From positions 1-49,877 of the forward strand of contig NZ_MSKS01000023.1 of assembly GCF_001937445.1 (NCBI RefSeq): a stretch of 49,877 nucleotides of DNA. Reading direction: 5' to 3'. This DNA comes from Actinomyces oris (GTDB taxonomy: Bacteria; Actinomycetota; Actinomycetes; Actinomycetales; Actinomycetaceae). The position numbers were made by a program, and so were the translations under genes. The notes below the pieces were generated by a model, which saw only the letters and a list, made by a program, of their open reading frames with translations, had not been told where the DNA came from and did no database searches. This document shows, piece after piece, positions 34,732 through 42,473 of this stretch. The stretch's first letter is position 1. The number at the start of each line of letters is the position of its first letter.

Positions 34732-34844
34732 TTGCCTCGTGGGGTCTGTGCAGTTCGTCGCGATCGGCGCCCCTGTGCCAACCCCACATACCTCCCGTGA
34801 GGTTTGTGCGACCTTACTAAAAATAAACGTCATCCTTTAGAAAA

Positions 34845-34863
34845 TTAACTGAGGTGACCCTAA
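34845..34863. promoter_or_regulatory. IdeR/DtxR-like iron box
   Basis: TTAACTGAGGTGACCCTAA matches 12 of 19 positions of the iron-box consensus TTAGGTTAGCCTAACCTAA, including both outer arms. It lies about 47 bases before the substrate-binding protein start, in an AT-rich promoter region. It would place the operon under iron repression. Confidence 0.5.
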
Positions 34864-34909
34864 GGTTCTAGGTGCTTCGTGTTCGCCCTCGCCTCACCGA
34901 AGAACTCTT

Positions 34910-35968
34910 ATGCGCCGTCGTACCCTGCTCATAGCCCTCCCACTGACCGCCGTCCTCGCCAGCTGCGGAGTCGCCTCCCGCGCCGGCAAGGACTCCAGCG
35001 CCGGCGCCTCGGCGGGCGCCTCCGAGGTCACTGACGTCGTCGGCCGCAAGGTCACCTTCAGCGCCCAGCCCAAAAGGATCGTCCTGAGCGAGTCCCGCCA
35101 CGTCTACTCCCTGGCCTTCCTCAACAAGACCAACCCCATTGACAAGGTGGTCGCCTGGGGCGAGGACCTCCAGAAGGCCGCCCCCGACTTCTACGAGAAG
35201 ATCCTCTCCGTGGTCCCCAAGGCCGCCGACCTGCCGAAGATCGGCAACATTGCCAAGGATGGCCTGCCCATCGAGACCTTGGTGAGCCACAAGCCCGACG
35301 TTTTCATCATGACCCTGGACGCCTACAACTCCGCCAAGGAGAAGGGCTACCTCGAGAAACTGGACGGCCAGAAGATCACCTATGTCGTCACCGACATCCG
35401 CCGCGATCCGGTGAAGAACACCGTCCTCTCGGTCACCCTCATGGGTGCCGTCTTCGACAAGCGGAAGGAGGCCGAGACCTTCGTCAACTTCTACAAGAAG
35501 CAGGTCGACCCCATCGTGGCCAAGGCGAAGTCCCTGTCCTCCAAGCCCACCACCTTCCTGTGGCGCAGCCCGGGTGTCAACGACCCCGGTGCCACCTACT
35601 CCACCGCGAACCTCGGCGCGATCGTCACCGCCACCGGCGGCACCAACATCGCCGACAGCCTTCTGCCCGGCGAGGAGGGCGTACTCACCCCCGAGCAGGT
35701 CATCGCCTCCAACCCCCAGAACATCATCGCCACCGGCGGCGAGTGGCAGCAGCAGAAGATCAAGGACACCGCCCAGACCAGCTACGTCCACCTCGGCTAC
35801 AAGGCCGACGAGGCCTCCGCCAAGGCCAGTCCGGAGCAACTGAAGAACCAGCCCGGCTACGACCAGATCCAGGCCTTCTCCGACGTCGACCCCGCCAAGG
35901 TCTGGAAAGACTTCCACGAGCAGCACATGCCCTGGAAGGCCGAGGGCGTCTTCTTCGCCGCCATCTGA
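34910..35968 (+). CDS. Iron/haem-type ABC transporter substrate-binding lipoprotein
   Basis: A 352-residue periplasmic-binding-like protein (BtuF/FepB class). The signal ends with lipobox L-A-S-C (near 16-19). The first domain begins TDVVGRKVTFSAQPKRIVLSESRHVY, and the long inter-domain helix and second lobe include GVLTPEQVIASNPQNIIATGG. Charged, His-poor sequence leaves siderophore or haem as likely ligands. It is the first gene of a three-gene uptake operon with an iron-box-like site upstream. Confidence 0.88.
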   Translation: MRRRTLLIALPLTAVLASCGVASRAGKDSSAGASAGASEVTDVVGRKVTFSAQPKRIVLSESRHVYSLAFLNKTNPIDKVVAWGEDLQKAAPDFYEKILSVVPKAADLPKIGNIAKDGLPIETLVSHKPDVFIMTLDAYNSAKEKGYLEKLDGQKITYVVTDIRRDPVKNTVLSVTLMGAVFDKRKEAETFVNFYKKQVDPIVAKAKSLSSKPTTFLWRSPGVNDPGATYSTANLGAIVTATGGTNIADSLLPGEEGVLTPEQVIASNPQNIIATGGEWQQQKIKDTAQTSYVHLGYKADEASAKASPEQLKNQPGYDQIQAFSDVDPAKVWKDFHEQHMPWKAEGVFFAAI

Positions 35969-36056
35969 TGGGGACCCCAACGTCACGGCTCCTTCCGAAG
36001 ACGACGCAGCGCACCAGTCCGATACTGGCCGGGTACTGGGCGGTGCGGCGTCGACG

Positions 36057-36629
36057 ATGAAGGCCGACGGGCGGGGCGATGCGCCCACGGACACGGCGGT
36101 GTCGGCCTACGCCTCCTACCGCCGTCGAACCGCGTGGCGAGTCGCGATGCTCATGGGGCTGGCCGCGCTGCTTCTGGCCGTCTTCCTCGTGGCCCTCATG
36201 GTGGGGCCCCTGGGGTTCAGCCCGGCCCAGGTACTCGGAGCCCTCTTCGACGCCGACTACGACCCGTGGGTCGCCAACATCGTCATCAATCTGCGCCTGC
36301 CGCCGGCGCTGCTCGCCGTCCTGGTGGGCGGGGCACTGTCCCTGGCCGGCGTGCAGATGCAGACGATCCTCGACAACCCGCTGGCCGAGCCCTTTACCCT
36401 GGGGATCTCGGTGGCCTCGGCCCTGGGGGCGGCGCTGGCCATCGTCACGGGTCTCGTGCTGCCGGTGGCCACCGGCGCCATCCTGCTGACCGCGGCCCAC
36501 ACCGCCAGCCAGCTCATCGTGCCGGGTGTCGCCGTGCCCGTCGGCATCCTGACCGCCCTGGTGGGTGTGCCGGTGTTCCTCACCATCATCTTCGGACGCC
36601 AGCGCTCGGCGGTCAGGAGCGGTTCATGA
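36057..36629 (+). CDS. FecCD-family permease, internally deleted
   Basis: Only 190 residues against about 330-350 for the family. The N-terminal part is normal: NLRLPPALLAVLVGGALSLAGVQMQTILDNPLAEPFTLGISVASALGAALAI. Near residue 130 the sequence passes directly into the family's C-terminal end: TGAILLTAAHTASQLIVPGVAVPVGILTALVGVPVFLTIIFGRQR. The four or so central membrane segments are missing, with the frame kept. The stop overlaps the ATPase start (ATGA). The product is unlikely to form a working channel unless it pairs with another permease. Confidence 0.8.
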   Translation: MKADGRGDAPTDTAVSAYASYRRRTAWRVAMLMGLAALLLAVFLVALMVGPLGFSPAQVLGALFDADYDPWVANIVINLRLPPALLAVLVGGALSLAGVQMQTILDNPLAEPFTLGISVASALGAALAIVTGLVLPVATGAILLTAAHTASQLIVPGVAVPVGILTALVGVPVFLTIIFGRQRSAVRSGS

Positions 36630-37384
36630 GCCTCATCCTGAACGACCTCACCTTCTCCTACGGCAGGCGGGCCGTCCTCAAGGGCGTCGACGCCACCTGG
36701 GAGACCGGCCAGACGGTCGGGCTGCTCGGCCCCAACGGCGCCGGCAAGTCCACCCTGGTCACCTGCGTGGCCCAGCTGCGCCGCCACCTGGGGGAGGTGA
36801 CCTTCGCCGGGCACCGGGGCCACGACCTGCGCGGCATGATCGGCTACATGCCGCAGGGCCTGCCCGGCGACGCCGCCCTGACCGCCCTGGAGTCGGTGCT
36901 TACCGCCTCGCGGCACGACATGACCTGGCACACGAGCCGGGCCGACATCGACCTGGCCTGGAGCGCCCTGGACGAGCTCGGGGTGGCCGAGCTGGCCGAC
37001 CGCCCACTGGGCCAGCTCTCCGGCGGGCAGCGCCAGCTCGTCGCCCTGGCCCAGACGCTCGTGCGCGAGCCCGACCTCATCCTGCTCGATGAGCCCACCT
37101 CCGCACTCGACCTGCGCCGCCAGGTCTCGGTGCTCTCCCACGTGCGCCGGATCTGTCACCGGGACACCGGGCGCCTCGCCGTCGTCGCCCTGCACGACCT
37201 CAACCTGGCGGCCCGCTTCTGCGACCGCCTCGCCATCCTCGCCGGCGGGACGATCCGCGCCGAGGGATCGCCCGCCGAGGTGCTTCAGCCCGACATCCTC
37301 GCCGAGGTCTACGGGCTGCGAGTGCGGATCGTGCCCGACGGCGACCACGTCATGGTCGCCCCCGAGGCCGAGCAGGGGGCTTGA
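36626..37384 (+). CDS. Iron-siderophore-type ABC transporter ATPase
   Basis: A 252-residue FepC/BtuD-class ATPase: Walker A GPNGAGKST (near 36-44), Q-loop YMPQGLPG, signature LSGGQRQLV, Walker B LILLDEPTSALD and H-loop VALHDLNLAARFCDR. It begins with an ATG overlapping the permease stop and has an AGGAG site. The gene itself is intact, although its permease partner appears broken. It is the last gene of the operon and converges with the TPR gene. Confidence 0.92.
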   Translation: MSLILNDLTFSYGRRAVLKGVDATWETGQTVGLLGPNGAGKSTLVTCVAQLRRHLGEVTFAGHRGHDLRGMIGYMPQGLPGDAALTALESVLTASRHDMTWHTSRADIDLAWSALDELGVAELADRPLGQLSGGQRQLVALAQTLVREPDLILLDEPTSALDLRRQVSVLSHVRRICHRDTGRLAVVALHDLNLAARFCDRLAILAGGTIRAEGSPAEVLQPDILAEVYGLRVRIVPDGDHVMVAPEAEQGA

Positions 37385-37469
37385 GACGGCTCGTCGTCGT
37401 GAGCCGGCTGCACGGTGCGCGGCTGGGGCGCGCGCCGCCCTGCTGGACGTCTCGCCGAGGGGGTCGGTG

Positions 37470-38525
37470 TCAGTCCATCGACAGACGGGCGGCGATCAAG
37501 CCGCCGATCAGCAGCAGGATCCCCATCCCGAAAGCCCCGGCGAGGATGGCGATACCGCCCATGAGGAGTTCGATGGTGCCCGCACCGAGAGCGAGCCACG
37601 TGAGCAGGAGCAGCAGCGTCCAGGCGGTGGCGAGCCGGTGACGTCGGATGAAGGAGCGCGTCATGATCCGGCCGCGGCCGGCGAAGGCGGTACGCAGTGC
37701 CCGTACCCGTCGTCCCACCACCCGGAAGGTCAGGGTTGCGCACAGGGCCAGGGGCAGCAGAAGAAGCCACGTGGGCAGGTTCACCAGCCACACGAAAGCG
37801 GCTGACATGAGCATGAGCGCGATGCATGCGATCAAGCCGAGATGAAGGGCTCGCACAGTGCTTAAGAAGATGGCGTCAACGGCTGCACGCGCCTGGAGCG
37901 GATCAGAGGTGTGAGCCGCGTATGCGGCGGCGGCCTTGGCCGCACCGACATGGTCCCGTTGGTTCTGGCGCAGCTGCGCGAGGTGGAGGAGAGTGTCGGC
38001 GTGCGCGGGTTCCAGGGCGAGCGCCTCCTGCAAGGAGGCCTCCGCCGCCTGCACGTCGGTGTCCATCTGCACCTGTGCCAGAAGTGTGTGGTGACCGGCC
38101 GAGCCCGGCGAGAGCCGGACTGCCTCACGCGCGTAGAACGTGGCTTCCTCCGTTCGCCCCATCCCGGCCATCGTCATAGACATGAGATGGAAGAGCTGAC
38201 TGTCCTCCGGGTCCAGGTCCAGGGCGGTCCTCAAAGAACGCTCCGCCTCCGGTTCCCTGTCCTGGTCGATCAGGGAACAGGCCAGAAGCCGGTGGGCGTC
38301 GGGGCTGTCCGGCAGTGCCGCGACGGCTCGGCGTGCTGCGGCCTCAGCCTCCTCGGGGCGATTCGCGCTGCCGTGAGCGGACGACAGCGCCATATAGATG
38401 GAGCCGGCCTCGTCCGGGTAGTTGGCGAGCAAACGGGTCAGGATCTGCATGGCCCGCTCGTACTGGCCGGCGTCGATGAGCCAGTCGGCCCGGTCCATCT
38501 CCTGACGGTAGACGTCGTCGCTCAT
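37470..38525 (-). CDS. TPR protein with C-terminal membrane segments
   Basis: A 351-residue protein from the ATG that overlaps the AAA+ gene stop (ATGA); an upstream in-frame ATG at 38549 is less likely. Residues 1-215 form about five tetratricopeptide repeats (AGQYERAMQILTRLLANYPDEAG, DREPEAERSLRTALDLDPED and similar). The last 135 residues hold four membrane segments. TPR arrays bind partner proteins, so it may dock the AAA+ ATPase at the membrane; coupling of the two genes supports a shared function. Confidence 0.82.
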   Translation of the reverse strand: MSDDVYRQEMDRADWLIDAGQYERAMQILTRLLANYPDEAGSIYMALSSAHGSANRPEEAEAAARRAVAALPDSPDAHRLLACSLIDQDREPEAERSLRTALDLDPEDSQLFHLMSMTMAGMGRTEEATFYAREAVRLSPGSAGHHTLLAQVQMDTDVQAAEASLQEALALEPAHADTLLHLAQLRQNQRDHVGAAKAAAAYAAHTSDPLQARAAVDAIFLSTVRALHLGLIACIALMLMSAAFVWLVNLPTWLLLLPLALCATLTFRVVGRRVRALRTAFAGRGRIMTRSFIRRHRLATAWTLLLLLTWLALGAGTIELLMGGIAILAGAFGMGILLLIGGLIAARLSMD

Positions 38526-39946
38526 AGTATGCGGTGTCGTTTCATCCACTCGCGCAGTTCCGCATACTCCCCGGAGACGTCGGCGTACTCGACGACGGCG
38601 CGTGCGGTCTCGAACCAGGGGCCGCTCGAGGGGCGAACCTCCTTGAGGGCCGCGTACATGTCCTTCATGTTCATGAGCCGAGGCCGGCCGGTGCGCACTG
38701 AGTCCATGAGCGCGTTCTCAGCGGCGGACTCGCACACGTGTGACAGGTCCGCTCCGGTCAGCCCCTCGGTGGCCCGCGCCAGGGCCTGCAGATCGATGCC
38801 CTCCACGGGGCGTTCGCGCAGGTGCGTGTGCAGGATCGCGGCGCGCGCCGGTTCGTCCGGGGGCAGGACGAGCAGGGTCCGGTCCAGTCGCCCCGGCCGG
38901 CGCAGCGCCGGATCGATGTCCCAGGGGGCGTTAGTGGCGGCCAGCAGGTAGACGCCATCATTGTCGCTGCTGACGCCGTCGAGCTCCTCGAGGAGCTGGT
39001 TGACGGTGCTGCGCATGCTCGAGTTGCGTGCCAGGGAGCGCTTGATGCCGATGGCGTCGAGCTCATCGAGGAAGAGGACACAGGGGGCGTGCTTGCGTGC
39101 CTGCTGGAAGATGTTGTGGAGGTTGGTCTCGGAGTTGCCGATATAGGGGTCGAGGATGTCGGAGATCGTCACCGACAGGAACCCGGCTCCCATCTCACCG
39201 GCCACGGCGCGGGCGATGAAGGTCTTGCCCGTCCCCGGCGGGCCGTACAGGAGCAGGCCGCCGCGCAGGCTCTTGCCGTAGAGCCGGCGCAGCTCGGGAT
39301 TGCACATCGGGGCCAGGAACGACGCCTCCAGCCGGTTCTTGACCTCGGTCATGCCTCCGACGTCGGCCAGACGGACGCCGGCCCGCTCCACCTCCCAGTC
39401 CGTGGGGGCGCCGGGGCCGTCGGCCTGGACCGAACGGGGCTCGGAGAGAGCCGGGTCGGCGTCGGAGGACCCGGGGAACTGCGAGGATTCCGAGGACACG
39501 AAAGGTGCGGCCGGTCCGCCGCCGAGGTCCTCCTCGGCCCGCCGCCAGTCGAAGTCGCCGGTGCTCCCGGTGCCGTCCGGCGTCGTCGAGCCGGTGGCCG
39601 CCGGGGCCTGTGGCGGGGTGGGTGCTGGGGGAGTGGTGGCCGCTGAGGGCGGCGGTGAGGGGTGAGAGGCCTCGGCCGGCACTGGCGCTTCGGCAGCCGG
39701 CTCTGCCGCCGTGCCGGCCGTCCTCTCGGCGGGCGCCTGGGCGGCCTGCGGCGAGAGCGCCCTGGACATGAGGGCTCGGGCGGCCTCGTCGGTGGGGGCG
39801 TGCTGAAGGGCGATGGCGCAGTGAGTCACCGCTTCAGCGCCTCGACCGACCCCGATGAGGAGCTCAGCCAGATGGGTGCGCAGCCGAACGTCGTCCGGAG
39901 CGGCCTCCACCGCACGTGTCAAAGAAGCAATCAGTGGGTCGGTCAC
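38522..39946 (-). CDS. AAA+ ATPase (Cdc48/FtsH-like core) with TPR-like N-terminus
   Basis: A 474-residue protein. Residues 1-63 are TPR-like (LRTHLAELLIGVGRGAEAVTHCAIALQHAP). A long Pro/Ala/Thr-rich linker follows (about 64-180). The AAA module has LADVGGMTEVKNRL, Walker A GPPGTGKT (235-242), Walker B LFLDELDAI (291-299), sensor-1 AATNAPWDIDPALRRPGRLDR, and GLTGADLSHVCESAA (sensor-2 region). It should unfold or remodel proteins, but no protease domain is attached. The next gene encodes a membrane TPR protein. Confidence 0.87.
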   Translation of the reverse strand: MTDPLIASLTRAVEAAPDDVRLRTHLAELLIGVGRGAEAVTHCAIALQHAPTDEAARALMSRALSPQAAQAPAERTAGTAAEPAAEAPVPAEASHPSPPPSAATTPPAPTPPQAPAATGSTTPDGTGSTGDFDWRRAEEDLGGGPAAPFVSSESSQFPGSSDADPALSEPRSVQADGPGAPTDWEVERAGVRLADVGGMTEVKNRLEASFLAPMCNPELRRLYGKSLRGGLLLYGPPGTGKTFIARAVAGEMGAGFLSVTISDILDPYIGNSETNLHNIFQQARKHAPCVLFLDELDAIGIKRSLARNSSMRSTVNQLLEELDGVSSDNDGVYLLAATNAPWDIDPALRRPGRLDRTLLVLPPDEPARAAILHTHLRERPVEGIDLQALARATEGLTGADLSHVCESAAENALMDSVRTGRPRLMNMKDMYAALKEVRPSSGPWFETARAVVEYADVSGEYAELREWMKRHRIL

Positions 39947-40074
39947 TCGGTCAGTCTAGAGGCGGACAGTGACGCGGGTGCTGGTGTCACTGTGTGGAAC
40001 GCCTTTCGCTCCGTGCACCGCATCACGGACGTGTGTGCTGACGCCTCGGTCGGAAATCTCCGTACTCTCAGGCC

Positions 40075-41382
40075 ATGACAGCTACACTGGCCGCCCCGCC
40101 CGACCATGGGCTGAGGACGACCTTCCCCGCCACGCTTCTCATCGCCCTGGCCGCGCTCGCCGCCGTCGCACCTCTGGCCACCGACGCCTACCTGCCGGCC
40201 TTCGCCCAGATGGCCGACGACCTGGGTGTCTCCGCCTCCAGCGTTCAGCTGACGATGACCACGTTCCTCGTAGGCATCGCGCTCGGCCAGCTGGGCATCG
40301 GGGTCCTGTCCGACCGCGTCGGCCGACCTCCCCTGCTGCTGTGGGGCAGCGTGCTCGCCCTGGCCGCCAGCATCGGCGCCGCCCTGTCCCCGAGCCTGCC
40401 CGTTCTCCTCATTGCCCGCTTCTTCCAGGGGCTCGGGGGAGCGGCCGGGATGGTCCTGGGCCGGGCAGTCATCTCCGACCGCTCCCGTGGGATCACCGCC
40501 GCCCGGGCCCTCAGCGTCGTCATGGCGATTCAGGGCATCGCCCCGGTGGTGGCGCCGATTCTCGGGGGCGTGCTCGTCGAGCCCGTCGGGTGGCGCGGCA
40601 TCCTGGGGGTCGTGGCCGCCTTCACCGGGCTGCTCGTGGTCATGGTCCTTCTCTGGGTACCCGAGTCCCTACCCGCCGAGCAGCGACACGACGGCGGCCT
40701 ACGGATGCTGCTCGACGGCACCCGCGAGCTGGCCCGCGATCACGTCCTCGTGCGCCTTCTGCTCATCAATGCCCTGTCCTTCGGGCTGCTCATGGCCTAC
40801 CTGTCCGCGGCTCCCTTCGTGCTGCGCAACGTGCTGGGCATGGGAACGGTGGCCTATACGGCGGTCTTCGGACTGTGCGGGACGACGGTCACGGTGACGA
40901 TCGCAGTGGCGGCGTCTCTGGTACGCCGCTTCTCCCAGGCCCGCCAGGTGCGGGTCGGACTCATTGCGGGGCTGGTCGTCGACACGGTCTTCGCCGCGGT
41001 CTGCCTCATGTGGCTGCGCGAGCCGGTGACCGGGCCGGAGCGGATGCCGCTGCTGGTGGCGGTCGTGGCCCTCTTCCTGGCGCACGTGGCCTGTCTGGGG
41101 CTGTCGGTGGGTAACGCCCCCGCGCTCGCGCTCGACCGCACCGGCCGGTGGGCGGGAACCGGCTCCGCGCTGCTCGGTTTTCTGCAGTTCGTCGTCGGCG
41201 GACTCGTCAGCCCGCTGGTGGGGCTGACCGGTGAGGCCAGCGGGGCGGCCTTCGGCGTCGTCATCGTGGCCGTCGGTGCCGTCGCCAATGTCCTGGCGGT
41301 CTTCGGCCTGCGCGAGCGGGGCGAGAAGCAGCGCCTGGCCGCCCAGGCGAGCGAGCGCCGACAGCAGCGCCTGGGCCAGTAA
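40075..41382 (+). CDS. Bcr/CflA-family drug-resistance MFS transporter
   Basis: A 435-residue protein with twelve membrane segments. The N-terminal pattern PLATDAYLPAFAQMADDLGVSASSVQLTMTTFLVGIALGQLGIGVLSDRVGRPPLLLWG is the hallmark of Bcr/CflA drug:proton antiporters and includes the motif A loop (LSDRVGRPP). RFFQGLGGAAGMVLGRAVISD follows. It would export bicyclomycin-, chloramphenicol- or sulfonamide-type compounds; the substrate is not predictable. It is a single gene. Confidence 0.93.
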   Translation: MTATLAAPPDHGLRTTFPATLLIALAALAAVAPLATDAYLPAFAQMADDLGVSASSVQLTMTTFLVGIALGQLGIGVLSDRVGRPPLLLWGSVLALAASIGAALSPSLPVLLIARFFQGLGGAAGMVLGRAVISDRSRGITAARALSVVMAIQGIAPVVAPILGGVLVEPVGWRGILGVVAAFTGLLVVMVLLWVPESLPAEQRHDGGLRMLLDGTRELARDHVLVRLLLINALSFGLLMAYLSAAPFVLRNVLGMGTVAYTAVFGLCGTTVTVTIAVAASLVRRFSQARQVRVGLIAGLVVDTVFAAVCLMWLREPVTGPERMPLLVAVVALFLAHVACLGLSVGNAPALALDRTGRWAGTGSALLGFLQFVVGGLVSPLVGLTGEASGAAFGVVIVAVGAVANVLAVFGLRERGEKQRLAAQASERRQQRLGQ

Positions 41383-41403
41383 CGGCTCTGGCCGGCAGCG
41401 CAC

Positions 41404-41820
41404 TCAGGAGGCTGAGCGCAGCCGCGTCGTCGGAAGAGGAAGCTCGATGGCGCCGATGAGGTCCACGGACTTGGCGATGCCGGTGGCCGACAGGTCCTCC
41501 ACCGCCCTGGCGACGATGACGCGGTCCCGGTGGATCTCGCGGATCCTGACCCGGGCCCAGCCCTCCTCACCCGTCTGCGGATCGTCCTCCTCAAGGAGCC
41601 AGTCCTCCGCCAGGAGCCGCAGACCGATCGCGTCCAGGACCGCCTCGGCCTCGTCGAGCTCCATGGCCTCGCCGCGTCGGACCCACAGCCGGTCATACGG
41701 GATGAACCGGCCGTCCGCACTCATCTCGATATAGCCCACGTGCTCGCCGTCCTCGTGGCGCAGGTGGTCGAAGACGTCCTCGGGATCGGGCAGGCCTGCT
41801 TGCGGGTGGGGAGCGCTCAT
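41404..41820 (-). CDS. Conserved hypothetical protein
   Basis: A 138-residue acidic soluble protein: FDHLRHEDGEHVGYIEMSADGRFIPYDRLWVRRG, then ELDEAEAVLDAIGLRLLAEDWLLEEDDPQTGEEGWARVRIREI. It reads like a small beta-rich domain found in actinobacterial genomes, but I do not recognise the family. It has no signal or membrane segment, and it converges with the MFS gene. Confidence 0.7.
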   Translation of the reverse strand: MSAPHPQAGLPDPEDVFDHLRHEDGEHVGYIEMSADGRFIPYDRLWVRRGEAMELDEAEAVLDAIGLRLLAEDWLLEEDDPQTGEEGWARVRIREIHRDRVIVARAVEDLSATGIAKSVDLIGAIELPLPTTRLRSAS

Positions 41821-41886
41821 ACTCGCGAGGCTACCGGGCTGGCGAACGCCGCCACACCGGTGCAGGGCTGTCGCTTCTGTGGACTG

Positions 41887-42043
41887 GTGTCACGATTGGC
41901 GACTTTTCCGGGGGTGGTACGGCATCTGCTGGCTCTCTTGCTGAGGGGGATGCGGACGTTGGGGCTGGTCAGGGCTGGTTGTGGGGAGGGGGAGTGTGGC
42001 GGGTCGAGGCTGGTGGACTCTGAAAAGTCGCCAATCGTGACAC
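41887..42043. repeat. Third type of palindromic element, 157 bp
   Basis: Perfect 22-bp terminal inverted repeats: left arm 41887-41908 (starts GTGTCACGATTGGCGACTTT) and right arm 42022-42043. The 113-bp core is G-rich on the plus strand, and no coding sequence is present. It starts 67 bases upstream of the hypothetical gene and lies before dnaK. Confidence 0.75.
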
Positions 42044-42312
42044 TTTCGGAGGTGCGTGGGGCTGGGCGGGCTGATCGAGAACGTACTGACGAGGACTGCG
42101 TTCACAGAACTCGCGGGCGGGACCTCAGTCGTCTGCAGGAGAGCGCAGTCCTCGCCGGGTATCGCAGTCCCCGGCACACGGCTGGGGTGCGCTGCTCTGA
42201 CGCAGCCGGAACCGTCCGCCCTGCCGCGGGCAGGTGGCTCGCGCTGCGCCCGTGTTGCAGGTCCGTGTCGTAGGTCACTGCTGACTCCGGGAATGGACCG
42301 CAGCCCGCCAAG
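42044..42312. other. Intergenic region between element and dnaK operators
   Basis: About 270 bases without a supported gene or RNA. Confidence 0.4.
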
Positions 42313-42396
42313 GTTGAGCCAGTCAGACTCAAGGTTGCATGCAGTCAAGTTGACAGAGCCTGACTCAACCACAATCCTGAGTGCATACGACTCAAC
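42313..42396 (+). promoter_or_regulatory. HAIR operators and promoter of dnaK
   Basis: Three CTTGAGT-N7-ACTCAAG-type HspR sites lie in a row: 42313-42333 (GTTGAGC/ACTCAAG), 42349-42369 (GTTGACA/ACTCAAC) and 42376-42396 (CCTGAGT/ACTCAAC). The middle one contains a -35-like TTGACA (42350-42355), so HspR bound here would block RNA polymerase directly. Confidence 0.78.
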
Positions 42397-42473
42397 CTGA
42401 AGGCGCCGGAATCCCCGGCCCTCACCTCAAACATCGACTGACCACAACTCAGCAAGCACAAGGAGCACATCAC

